Part shown: piece by piece, positions 1-6,100 of the stretch
How the letters are laid out: each line of letters opens with the position of its first letter
How positions within the stretch are numbered: position 1 is the stretch's first letter
Assembly (NCBI GenBank): GCA_003455235.1
Contig: DMRT01000131.1
Location: 1-7,456, forward strand
From: Chitinophagaceae bacterium
Lineage (GTDB): Bacteria; Bacteroidota; Bacteroidia; Chitinophagales; Chitinophagaceae
Direction: 5' to 3'
Length of the DNA stretch: 7,456 nt
The notes under the pieces: generated by a model
Told to the model about the DNA's origin: nothing
The model's database searches: none
The model's input: the letters and a program-made list of their open reading frames with translations, nothing else
Position numbers and translations under genes: made by a program

Positions 1-287
1 CCTTCGCAGGCAGCCAGGGCCCGGCTCACTTCATAACTGAAATCCACATGGCCCGGGGTATCGATGAGGTTGAGTACGTATTGTTCCCCATTGTGTTGGT
101 AATTGATTTGTATGGCGTGGCTCTTAATGGTGATGCCTTTTTCCCTTTCCAGGTCCATATCATCCAGCACCTGGGCCTGCATATCCCGTTCGCCGATGGT
201 GTGGGTGAATTCCAGGAGCCGGTCGGCAAGGGTACTCTTTCCGTGGTCGATATGGGCAATGATGCAGAAATTGCGGATGTTCTTCAT
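1..287 (-). CDS. lepA: Elongation factor 4 (LepA), N-terminal part, cut by window edge
   Basis: This is the first 95 codons of the ribosome-associated translational GTPase EF-4/LepA, which in the known family acts on stalled or mis-translocated ribosomes and in ribosome biogenesis. The visible part is the start of the G domain. The P-loop reads AHIDHGKST (residues 11-19), the switch I region contains REKGITIKS (48-56), and the G3 motif is DTPGHVDF (76-83). The P-loop variant with IDHGKST and the early [20 protein letters not shown] run are typical of LepA rather than EF-Tu, EF-G or TypA. The start is the ATG at 287-285, chosen because the protein begins [18 protein letters not shown] as in the family and because GAGGAG (300-295) lies 7 bases upstream. 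The remaining C-terminal part, about 500 residues in a full-length family member, lies outside the window. It is divergent from the CAP gene. Confidence 0.96.
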   Translation of the reverse strand, partial: MKNIRNFCIIAHIDHGKSTLADRLLEFTHTIGERDMQAQVLDDMDLEREKGITIKSHAIQINYQHNGEQYVLNLIDTPGHVDFSYEVSRALAACE

Positions 288-294
288 GTACTGT

Positions 295-300
295 CTCCTC
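295..300 (-). promoter_or_regulatory. Shine-Dalgarno sequence of lepA
   Basis: GAGGAG on the minus strand, 7 bases before the lepA ATG. It supports that start. It is notable because the other starts in the window have no comparably strong site, as expected for Bacteroidota. Confidence 0.65.
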
Positions 301-314
301 GTTTTTAGGAGTGG

Positions 315-322
315 CAAAAGTA
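315..322 (-). promoter_or_regulatory. Bacteroidota-type -7 promoter box upstream of lepA
   Basis: TACTTTTG on the minus strand matches the TAnnTTTG -7 consensus of Bacteroidota exactly and ends 27 bases before the lepA ATG. This would give a short leader carrying the GAGGAG site. No TTTG or TTG -33 element is visible 19-21 bases further upstream. A small GCGGA-TTT-TCCGC inverted repeat (333-345) occupies that place instead. The call rests on the -7 match and its position alone. Confidence 0.5.
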
Positions 323-465
323 GCTTAAAATGGCGGATTTTCCGCTGCTCATTCCTTAGCTACTAATGGGCTGCCGTGGCCCTGCTGCTTACCCAGTTCT
401 TATGGGAATAAAGACTTATTATCAACCGGCCTATCACTTTTTTTAACCTTTTCATCCAATACGGA

Positions 466-981
466 ATGCCTATTTTGCAACGAATGAATCAAAATATTTC
501 TACCCGAATCACCATGCTTTTTGCCAAAACACGCAACCCCTTCCTTCTTCTCGCCCTGGTTAGTTTTCTTTTCACCGGACTTACCGGGTTCCATACAAAA
601 CCCATTACCGGACTTGCCGAAGACCTGCTCGCTGAAACCAACGGATTCCGCCATCAGAATAATCTTCCCGAACTGGAACTGAGTGATGAACTGAGTGCCA
701 TTGCACAAAAGCACAGCGAAAACATGGCTGGCTCCAGGGTTGGTTTCGGACACAGCGGCTTTTCAAAACGGTCGGCCCAGGCAAGGAAGCAACTGGATGA
801 CGTGATAAGCGTGGCCGAAAATGTGGCTTACGGACCAACATCAGCTTCCGAACTGATGCAGCTATGGAAAAACTCCACGGGCCACCGGCGCAATATGCTG
901 GGGAAATACAAATACGTAGGCATCGGTATTGCCAAAAACCGGCGGGGTATTCTCTATTATACCATGCTGCTGGCTGGTTGA
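466..981 (+). CDS. Secreted CAP/SCP-domain protein
   Basis: This is a single CAP domain (PR-1/antigen 5/SCP superfamily) behind an export signal. CAP proteins are extracytoplasmic and their bacterial roles are mostly undefined. The family hallmarks appear in order: an ETNGFRHQNNLPEL helix start (57-70), HSENMA (83-88), GFGHSGF (93-99), AENVAYG (117-123), LWKNSTGHRRNML (133-145) and YVGIGIAKNRRGILYYTMLLAG to the end. Candidate cavity residues are His96, Glu118 and His140. The hydrophobic stretch at about 26-42 is the signal or anchor. The longest frame starts at 466, but this leaves about 25 residues before the hydrophobic core. An in-frame ATG at 514 would give 155 residues and a standard short signal peptide, so the true start may be 514 (484 is a third option). 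No clear ribosome binding site decides between them. The domain ends with the gene, so there are no extra SLH, LysM or repeat modules. Confidence 0.88.
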   Translation: MPILQRMNQNISTRITMLFAKTRNPFLLLALVSFLFTGLTGFHTKPITGLAEDLLAETNGFRHQNNLPELELSDELSAIAQKHSENMAGSRVGFGHSGFSKRSAQARKQLDDVISVAENVAYGPTSASELMQLWKNSTGHRRNMLGKYKYVGIGIAKNRRGILYYTMLLAG

Positions 982-1017
982 AAAGAGGTTTCAAAAAGCA
1001 TTGCCTATCTTTAAACA

Positions 1018-1428
1018 ATGCGGATATTACCAGCACTCATCCTCAGTTTCTTCCTGCTTTCCTGTTCCCGAAACAGCAAACCTGTTATATTGAGGATAGA
1101 ACTTACCTGCACCCCCGGTAATTATTTCGACAGCCTTGATGCCGTTCTGCTGAGCGATAGTTATTCCGAGTTCGATGGAAAAGGGAGATCGGCATTCGAC
1201 CGGCTATTTGGCAACCGGCTGCTCACCCGAAATGTAAAACGTTCCCCCGGAAATGTATTCTTCATCCCACATGTAAAACGAACCTCCTACGGATACCTTT
1301 TTATAAAAGCCTCCATTTCCGATGCAACTTTCTCGGCCATCACCCGTAACCCCGATTTCAGCGGCACCATCGGTGATACCGCCGACATAAAGATCTGCAT
1401 ACAGGGAACGGTAAGGCAGATGAATTGA
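1018..1428 (+). CDS. Small predicted lipoprotein of unknown function
   Basis: I do not recognise a family for this 136-residue protein. It begins MRILPALILSFFLLSC, a lipoprotein signal with lipobox Leu-Leu-Ser-Cys at residues 13-16. It should therefore be exported and lipid-anchored at Cys16. The mature part of about 120 residues is mixed in composition. It has predicted beta-rich stretches such as VILRIELTC (23-31), SYGYLFIKASI (90-100) and DTADIKICIQG (120-130), with two mature cysteines at 31 and 127 that could pair. It follows the CAP gene by 36 bases on the same strand, so the two may be co-transcribed. A TATCTTTA box at 1006-1013, one base off TAnnTTTG, lies 4 bases before the ATG and is too close to the start to be a confident promoter. 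The real-gene call rests on the lipobox and the coding-like composition. Confidence 0.75.
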   Translation: MRILPALILSFFLLSCSRNSKPVILRIELTCTPGNYFDSLDAVLLSDSYSEFDGKGRSAFDRLFGNRLLTRNVKRSPGNVFFIPHVKRTSYGYLFIKASISDATFSAITRNPDFSGTIGDTADIKICIQGTVRQMN

Positions 1429-1450
1429 GTGGGTTGAAGGTTATTGTTTG

Positions 1451-1474
1451 TAGTTTATGGTTCATAGTTAATGG
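1451..1474 (+). repeat. Imperfect direct repeat between convergent genes
   Basis: TAGTTTATGG (1451-1460) and TAGTTAATGG (1465-1474) differ at one base and are separated by TTCA. They lie in the 94-base gap between the converging lipoprotein and ald genes. A complementary CCATTAA at 1508-1514 can pair with TTAATGG (1468-1474). There is no GC-rich stem with a T-run, so this is not called a terminator. It may simply be low-complexity intergenic sequence. Confidence 0.35.
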
Positions 1475-1522
1475 CAGATAAACACCAGCAGAGCCCCGAC
1501 CACTAACCATTAATCCCTCTCC

Positions 1523-2620
1523 CTATGCAGCCACATACTCCAATCCAAAGGCTTCTGCCACGCCTTTATACACCACATGTCCGGCAACAATATTCAATCC
1601 TTTTGCCAGTTCAGCATTTTCGCTGCAGGCACGCTGCCAGCCTTTATCTGCCAGTTGCAGAACATAAGGAAGCGTGGAATTGGTAAGCGCAATGGTGGAT
1701 GTATATGGAACCGCTCCCGGCATATTGGCTACGCAGTAGTGCAGCACTCCATCAATGATGTACGTGGGATTCTCGTGTGTGGTGGGTACACAGGTCTCGA
1801 TACAGCCCCCCTGGTCAACGGCCACATCCACAATGACGGCACCGGGATGCAGCAGTTTCAACATATCACGGGTAATGAGCTTGGGTGCTTTAGCACCCGG
1901 TATCAGCACCGATCCAACGACCAGGTCGGTTTCGGGCAACAACCGCCGGATATTGTATTCACTCGAAAACATGGTGATCACATGTGGTGGCAATACGTCG
2001 TTGATATAACGCAGGCGCTGCAGGTTTACATCCAGTATGGTAACATGTGCTCCAAGTCCTGCCGCCATCTTCGCTGCCTGCACTCCCACCACGCCGGCTC
2101 CCAGTATCAATACATTACCCGGAGGCACGCCGGGCACGCCTCCCAGCAACACTCCTCTTCCCTTTACAGGCTTTTCGAGGTAACGGGCACCCTGTTGAAT
2201 GGCCATGCGGCCGGCCACCTCCGACATGGGCACCAGCAACGGAAGCGATCCATCGGCTCTCTCCACTGTTTCATAAGCCAGGCACACAGCGCCGCTGCCG
2301 AGCATGGCCATCGTGAGTTCCTGGCTGCTGGCAAAATGAAAGTATGTGAAAATGAGCTGGTCTTTCCTGGCCAGCTTATATTCACTGGCAATGGGTTCCT
2401 TTACCTTGATGATCATCTCTGCCGTTGCCCATATAGTGGGTGCATTGCTGATGGATGCCCCGGCCAGCAGGTAATCTTCATCAGAAAAGCCACTGCCTTC
2501 ACCGGCCTGCGATTCCACCATTACTGTATGTCCGCGTTTGGAAAGTTCATTTGCCCCGCCAGGAGTGAGGGCAACACGGTTTTCGTGGCTCTTGATTTCT
2601 TTTAGTACACCAATGATCAT
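1523..2620 (-). CDS. ald: Alanine dehydrogenase
   Basis: This enzyme carries out NAD-dependent reversible oxidative deamination of L-alanine to pyruvate and ammonia in the cytoplasm, linking alanine catabolism to central carbon and nitrogen metabolism. The 365 residues match the usual family length. The N-terminal substrate domain has the family opening MIIGVLKEIKSHENRVALTP with Arg15, then Lys74 in IKVKEP and His95 in FTYFHFA. The Rossmann NAD domain has GAGVVG (174-179) with acidic Asp197 at the end of the next strand, as expected for NAD rather than NADP. Asp269 lies in DVAVDQGG. These correspond to the catalytic and binding residues Arg15, Lys75, His96 and Asp270 known from the Mycobacterium tuberculosis enzyme, so all key positions are intact. 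The start at 2620 gives the canonical N-terminus. The acyltransferase gene lies 114 bases upstream on the same strand, and a palindromic element abuts the start codon. Confidence 0.97.
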   Translation of the reverse strand: MIIGVLKEIKSHENRVALTPGGANELSKRGHTVMVESQAGEGSGFSDEDYLLAGASISNAPTIWATAEMIIKVKEPIASEYKLARKDQLIFTYFHFASSQELTMAMLGSGAVCLAYETVERADGSLPLLVPMSEVAGRMAIQQGARYLEKPVKGRGVLLGGVPGVPPGNVLILGAGVVGVQAAKMAAGLGAHVTILDVNLQRLRYINDVLPPHVITMFSSEYNIRRLLPETDLVVGSVLIPGAKAPKLITRDMLKLLHPGAVIVDVAVDQGGCIETCVPTTHENPTYIIDGVLHYCVANMPGAVPYTSTIALTNSTLPYVLQLADKGWQRACSENAELAKGLNIVAGHVVYKGVAEAFGLEYVAA

Positions 2621-2650
2621 GCTTTTGTATTTTAAAATGAAACAAAAGCA
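2620..2650 (-). promoter_or_regulatory. Nested inverted repeat at the ald start, candidate operator or leader hairpin
   Basis: A perfect 9-bp inverted repeat, TGCTTTTGT (2620-2628) and ACAAAAGCA (2642-2650), encloses a 13-base spacer containing the perfect 10-bp palindrome ATTTTAAAAT (2629-2638). One arm reaches the A of the ald ATG. On the minus strand the distal arm contains TGCTTTTG, five of six fixed positions of the TAnnTTTG -7 box and 22 bases before the ATG. A second near-match, TATCTTTT, lies at 2669-2662. The layout would suit a dimeric regulator blocking the promoter; ald is under Lrp/AldR-type control in other bacteria. An mRNA hairpin is the alternative. Confidence 0.4.
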
Positions 2651-2734
2651 GGCAACCGTTAAAAAGATATCGCAATAAACGAAATTTTTCGGGTAAAAGT
2701 ATACACTTAAAAAACAGAATGAAAATAAAGTGCA

Positions 2735-3850
2735 TCAACCCATGCCTCTTCCCCCGGTAACAAAATGATAAACCTTTGGCAGCAAGCGGCGGAGGGAAGC
2801 GCCAAATATCACCGACATCAGGATCAAACAGAGCGGCAATACGATAAACGTAATCATGCGGTACCCTGGCCAGTGACTGATCTGTCCGAAGACAGCATAT
2901 GTGGCGTATACCACCAGTGGCGCATGCAGCACATAGATCATGAACGAGAAGGCCGAGAGCCAAACAAACCATTGCCTGCTCATACACCATTTTACCACGG
3001 AGTCACATCCATACCAAGCACAGATGAGTCCGCTCAATACAACTATTTTATGCAGGATCAGCAACACCGGCTCCACCGGGGCAAACGGCGGGTAAAAAGC
3101 GAGGACGGTTTTTGCCACCGAGCAAACGATAAAAATAATCAACCAGCCGCCTGGCTTCAGCCATTTATTGGGTGTATCAATATTAAATCCCGTTTTCTGA
3201 ATCCAGATACCGAGGGAAAAGAAAAGCAAGCCCTCTCCTTCTATAATGATAAAACCAGCCGTGGCAAGCCATAACAGCATGGCAACAGAAAAGAATATCC
3301 ACCGGCCGGTGCGGTGCATCACCAGCCATTTCAACACCGGGTATGCCAGGTTGTAGATCAGTAATACACGGATGAACCAAAGCTGGTACGATGCCGGGAA
3401 AAACAGCCAGCGTGCCAGCACTTCGTACCAATGATACTGGTGTAATAATATCCTGCTTTCATCGATCTGCATCATATGGGTGCCGGCAACAACACTTCGG
3501 CTGTACGGAAAAAATTCAAGTACAAACGTGAGCAGCAGTCCGGCCGCACTCCAGATAAGATATGGATAAAGTAATGTCTTGACTCTTTTTGCCGACCGTT
3601 CTTTATAGGGCTTATTATCGCTGAGTGCAAACAGGTAACCCGATATGATGAACAACATGGGAATGCGGAAGCGGAAAATGCCGTTGGCCAGCCAGTATTC
3701 AGTGAATGCCGTTGCCGTCATCGGTTCGCCGGGAACCGTCCATGGCTGCAGGTAGCTGATCTGCAGGTTGTACCCATGCACAAATACCAGCAGAAACATG
3801 GATACAAAGGACCAGAACCTGAATTTTTGTGAATTGAATGCGGAAAGCAT
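2735..3850 (-). CDS. Acyltransferase family 3 integral membrane protein
   Basis: This 371-residue polytopic inner-membrane protein is of the acyltransferase-3 type (PF01757-like), a family that transfers acetyl or other acyl groups to sugars of surface or exported glycans. It has about ten hydrophobic segments. The family landmarks are FLLVFVHG with the conserved His25 in the first membrane segment, IFRFRIPMLFIISGYLFA (58-75) with arginines 60 and 62 before the second, YQLWFIRVLLIYNLAYP (155-171), and the late SFMIYVLHAPLVVY (302-315) with His309. The start at 3850 puts the first membrane helix where the family has it. It is divergent from the hydrolase gene, with 49 bases between, and is followed by ald at 114 bases. 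No glycosyltransferase or polysaccharide export gene lies alongside, so the acceptor cannot be inferred. The C-terminus ends shortly after the last helix, with no added periplasmic SGNH domain. Confidence 0.88.
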   Translation of the reverse strand: MLSAFNSQKFRFWSFVSMFLLVFVHGYNLQISYLQPWTVPGEPMTATAFTEYWLANGIFRFRIPMLFIISGYLFALSDNKPYKERSAKRVKTLLYPYLIWSAAGLLLTFVLEFFPYSRSVVAGTHMMQIDESRILLHQYHWYEVLARWLFFPASYQLWFIRVLLIYNLAYPVLKWLVMHRTGRWIFFSVAMLLWLATAGFIIIEGEGLLFFSLGIWIQKTGFNIDTPNKWLKPGGWLIIFIVCSVAKTVLAFYPPFAPVEPVLLILHKIVVLSGLICAWYGCDSVVKWCMSRQWFVWLSAFSFMIYVLHAPLVVYATYAVFGQISHWPGYRMITFIVLPLCLILMSVIFGASLRRLLPKVYHFVTGGRGMG

Positions 3851-3899
3851 CGCCGGGAATTATTTGCAATTATAATCATAACTTCAAAGAAAAAATATC
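3851..3899. promoter_or_regulatory. Divergent promoter region between acyltransferase and hydrolase genes
   Basis: These 49 AT-rich bases must hold the start signals for genes on both strands. AATTAT occurs at 3858-3863 and 3868-3873, exactly 10 bases apart, and overlaps the 8-bp palindrome ATTATAAT (3869-3876). TATAATTG on the minus strand (3874-3867) fits five of six fixed positions of the -7 box, 16 bases before the acyltransferase ATG. The best plus-strand candidate, TAACTTCA (3879-3886), is poor. No good -33 element is visible on either strand. Confidence 0.4.
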
Positions 3900-4751
3900 A
3901 TGGATCAGAAAATCATTGATCTCTACGACGAATATACCCATGCACCGCTCACCCGGGGCGAATTCATCAACCGCCTTGTGCTGCTCACGGGCAGTTTAAC
4001 TGCAGCCATGTCGGTATTACCGATGATAGAAGTGAATGCGGCCGGGATGAAGATCACACCCGATGATGACCTGTTCACCGAACGCATCAGCTATCCCGGT
4101 GTACCCGGCGCCATGAGCGCCTACATTGCCCGGCCCAAAGAAGACAGGAAATACCCGGCCATCATTGTTATCCACGAGAACCGGGGACTGAATGCACATA
4201 TTGAAGACGTGGCACGCCGGGCTGCCAAAGAAGGTTTCCTGGCCATTGCACCCAATGCGCTATCAGCACTGGGCGTTACCCCGGCCAATGAGGATGAAGC
4301 CCGGCAAAAATTCCAGGAATTAAAAGCAGAGAACAACCTGCAGAATTTCATCAACGCATATGATTACCTCGGCAGCCGCAAAGATTACAACGGCACGGCT
4401 GGCTGCGTGGGTTTTTGCTGGGGCGGCGCCATGGCCAACAACCTGGCCGTAAAACTGCCGGGATTGAAAGCCGCCGTTGCCTTTTACGGGCGGCAGCCGG
4501 CCGCCGAAGATGTTCCCAACATCAAAGCAGCTCTGCAGCTGCATTACGCCGGACTTGATGAACGGGTAAATGCAGGTATCTCTGCCTATGAAGAAGCACT
4601 GAAGAAAAACAATGTGCGGTACGAACTATACATGTACGAAGGCGTGAACCACGCTTTTCATAATGATACAGCGCCCAACCGCTACAACGAAGCTGCGGCC
4701 AAACTGGCCTGGCAGCGAACGATTGAGTTCTTTCGTAAAAATGTGAAGTAA
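3900..4751 (+). CDS. Dienelactone hydrolase family protein (YghX type)
   Basis: This 283-residue alpha/beta hydrolase belongs to the dienelactone hydrolase family (PF01738). The catalytic triad is visible: Cys173 in the GFCWGG elbow, Asp220 in HYAGLDERVNAG, and His251 in GVNHAFHND. Glu93 in IHENRGLNAHIEDVARR matches the residue that activates the cysteine in true dienelactone hydrolases. The N-terminus LYDEYTHAPLTRGEFINRL followed by a hydrophobic stretch (26-42) is the arrangement of the YghX subgroup, whose members usually carry a twin-arginine signal. Here the RR pair reads Arg19-Gly20, so Tat export is doubtful. The substrate is unknown. No chlorocatechol or other aromatic ring-cleavage genes are nearby, so the classic dienelactone role is unlikely. 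It is first in a probable operon, with the glycosidase start 14 bases downstream. The start is the only early ATG that retains the conserved N-terminus. Confidence 0.92.
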   Translation: MDQKIIDLYDEYTHAPLTRGEFINRLVLLTGSLTAAMSVLPMIEVNAAGMKITPDDDLFTERISYPGVPGAMSAYIARPKEDRKYPAIIVIHENRGLNAHIEDVARRAAKEGFLAIAPNALSALGVTPANEDEARQKFQELKAENNLQNFINAYDYLGSRKDYNGTAGCVGFCWGGAMANNLAVKLPGLKAAVAFYGRQPAAEDVPNIKAALQLHYAGLDERVNAGISAYEEALKKNNVRYELYMYEGVNHAFHNDTAPNRYNEAAAKLAWQRTIEFFRKNVK

Positions 4752-4765
4752 GCTGCATCCTTATC

Positions 4766-6076
4766 ATGAACCGCCGCTCATTTTTATTCAACAGCATCCT
4801 GGCCGGCGCCGGGTATTCATTGCTCAATGATTCCTGCAGTCCGGCGAGAATAACAGGAAATCATTACGAAGTACCGGCTGACTTACAGGAGAAAATGTAT
4901 ACAGCAGCCCTCCGCATTGCCAAAAACAAGATCCGTGGAGGACCCGGAGACCCGGTTTACAAAAAACCATTTGTGGATGCGGCCTTTTCTCCCAATATAT
5001 TTTACTGGGATACCTGCTTCATTGCCTCTTATGCAAAGTATCATCCCGCTGAACTGCCCATTGCCAATGCACTGGATAATTTTTACAACCGGATGGAGGA
5101 CGATGGTTTCATCAGCCGGGAATACACCCGTGACGGTAAAACCATGTGGCCCAAAGATCATCCCGTAAGCGTGAACCCTCCCCTGCTTGCCTTTGCCGAA
5201 CTGGAATTGTACGGACAACTAAACGATGCAGAAAGATTAAAAAGGGTTTATCCGTTCTTACATAAACACTTTCAATTTCTGCTGACACATTACCGCATGG
5301 ATGATCATCTTTTTTTCAGTGATGCATTCGGCTCGGGTATGGATAATATTCCGCGGTACCCCGATGGATGGCAGGATGATGGCCAGGGAATAAAACTGCA
5401 CAACCTGTACCCGGAGATATTCAATTATGACGGGCTGAGCCCGGCATGGAATAAACAGGGACGCTCGGTTGATTTTTCATCGCAGATGGCATTGTTTGCA
5501 GAAAACCTGGTGAGCATTGCCCGCATTATACATCAACAGGAACATGTTACTGAATACCGGCGGGTGTATGAAGAAACAAAAAAAGCAGTGAATGAATTAT
5601 GCTGGAGTGATGCCGATGGATTTTATTATGACCTGGGTTATGGTAAACAGATCCGGCGCAAACACATCGGAATGTTCTGGACACTGATGGCCGGACTGGT
5701 GCCGGAAGTAAGGATAAACAGGATGCTGAAACATCTTACCAATCCCGGTGAATTCTGGCGAACCATTCCTGTTCCCAGTTACCCCGCCGATCAGCCCGGG
5801 TTTTCAAAAGAAGGGAGTTACTGGCTGGGATCGGTGTGGGCGCCCACCAATTACATGGTGCTGCGTGGACTGCAGCGTTATCATCAGCAAAAGACCGCTT
5901 CAAAACTGGCAAAGCAGTACTATTGGGCTGTTGCCGAAGTATACAAACAAACCGGCAGCTTCTTTGAAAATTATGCACCGGATGCGGTTGCTAAAGGAAA
6001 CCAGTCGAGACCCGATTTCTGCGGCTGGACGGGATTGGTGCCCATTGCCATTTTCCGGGAGTTTATCAAACAATGA
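4766..6076 (+). CDS. Tat-exported glycoside hydrolase, GH63/GH37-like (alpha/alpha)6 barrel
   Basis: This is a predicted inverting glycosidase of clan GH-G, the group with trehalases (GH37) and GH63 enzymes including mannosylglycerate/glucosylglycerate hydrolases. Clear landmarks are IFYWDTCFIASYAKYHP (78-94), equivalent to the trehalase/GH63 FYWDT motif, then DAFGSGMDNIPRY (186-198), where Asp193 is the likely catalytic acid, and GSYWLGSVWAPTNYMVLRGLQRY (350-372), resembling the GH63 YWRGPIWxxxNYLLLRGL block. Glu401 in FFENYAPD is the likely base. The substrate (trehalose, glucosylglycerate, mannosylglycerate or another alpha-glucoside or mannoside) cannot be assigned. The N-terminus NRRSFLF (2-8) plus a hydrophobic stretch is a good Tat signal. 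Cys24 after LLNDS could be lipid-modified, but the lipobox is poor. At 436 residues it has just the catalytic barrel. It lies 14 bases behind the hydrolase gene and is probably co-transcribed with it. Confidence 0.87.
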   Translation: MNRRSFLFNSILAGAGYSLLNDSCSPARITGNHYEVPADLQEKMYTAALRIAKNKIRGGPGDPVYKKPFVDAAFSPNIFYWDTCFIASYAKYHPAELPIANALDNFYNRMEDDGFISREYTRDGKTMWPKDHPVSVNPPLLAFAELELYGQLNDAERLKRVYPFLHKHFQFLLTHYRMDDHLFFSDAFGSGMDNIPRYPDGWQDDGQGIKLHNLYPEIFNYDGLSPAWNKQGRSVDFSSQMALFAENLVSIARIIHQQEHVTEYRRVYEETKKAVNELCWSDADGFYYDLGYGKQIRRKHIGMFWTLMAGLVPEVRINRMLKHLTNPGEFWRTIPVPSYPADQPGFSKEGSYWLGSVWAPTNYMVLRGLQRYHQQKTASKLAKQYYWAVAEVYKQTGSFFENYAPDAVAKGNQSRPDFCGWTGLVPIAIFREFIKQ

Positions 6077-6100
6077 GTTTACCGGGTAATGTCGGTAAAC
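6077..6100. terminator. Inverted repeat across convergent stop codons, candidate bidirectional terminator
   Basis: GTTTACCG (6077-6084) and CGGTAAAC (6093-6100) are perfect 8-bp complements around an 8-base loop. The repeat starts directly after the glycosidase TGA and contains the stop codon and last codons of the converging lipoprotein gene. The symmetry would serve both strands. There is no downstream T-run on either side, so it is not a canonical intrinsic terminator. It could instead protect 3' ends or be chance. Confidence 0.4.

Noticed and set aside
333..345. GCGGA-TTT-TCCGC stem-loop upstream of lepA as a terminator or operator
   Set aside because: A 5-bp stem alone is too short to call and is not followed by a T-run on the relevant strand. 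It is mentioned only as context for the promoter.
400..753. Minus-strand open frame overlapping the start of the CAP gene
   Set aside because: No domain, signal or start site. It is opposite a CAP domain with clear conserved motifs.
1577..2605. A 342-codon open frame on the plus strand, antisense to almost all of ald
   Set aside because: The opposite frame encodes a complete alanine dehydrogenase with every key residue. The antisense translation is rich in Cys, His, Gln and Arg, has no recognisable domain, and is what codon bias on the real strand produces.
2704..2745. Possible terminator after the acyltransferase (CACTT/AAGTG and GCAT/ATGC pairings)
   Set aside because: The stems are only 4-5 bp and not GC-rich. 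The nearby T-run on the minus strand is not placed directly after a stem.
2765..3274. 169-codon plus-strand frame inside the acyltransferase gene
   Set aside because: It is antisense to conserved membrane segments of the acyltransferase, and its translation is polar and low in recognisable features.
2735..6076. A polysaccharide biosynthesis or utilisation locus built from the acyltransferase, hydrolase and glycosidase
   Set aside because: No SusC/SusD pair, glycosyltransferase, transporter or sigma/anti-sigma regulator is present, and the acyltransferase is on the opposite strand. The evidence supports at most a two-gene operon.
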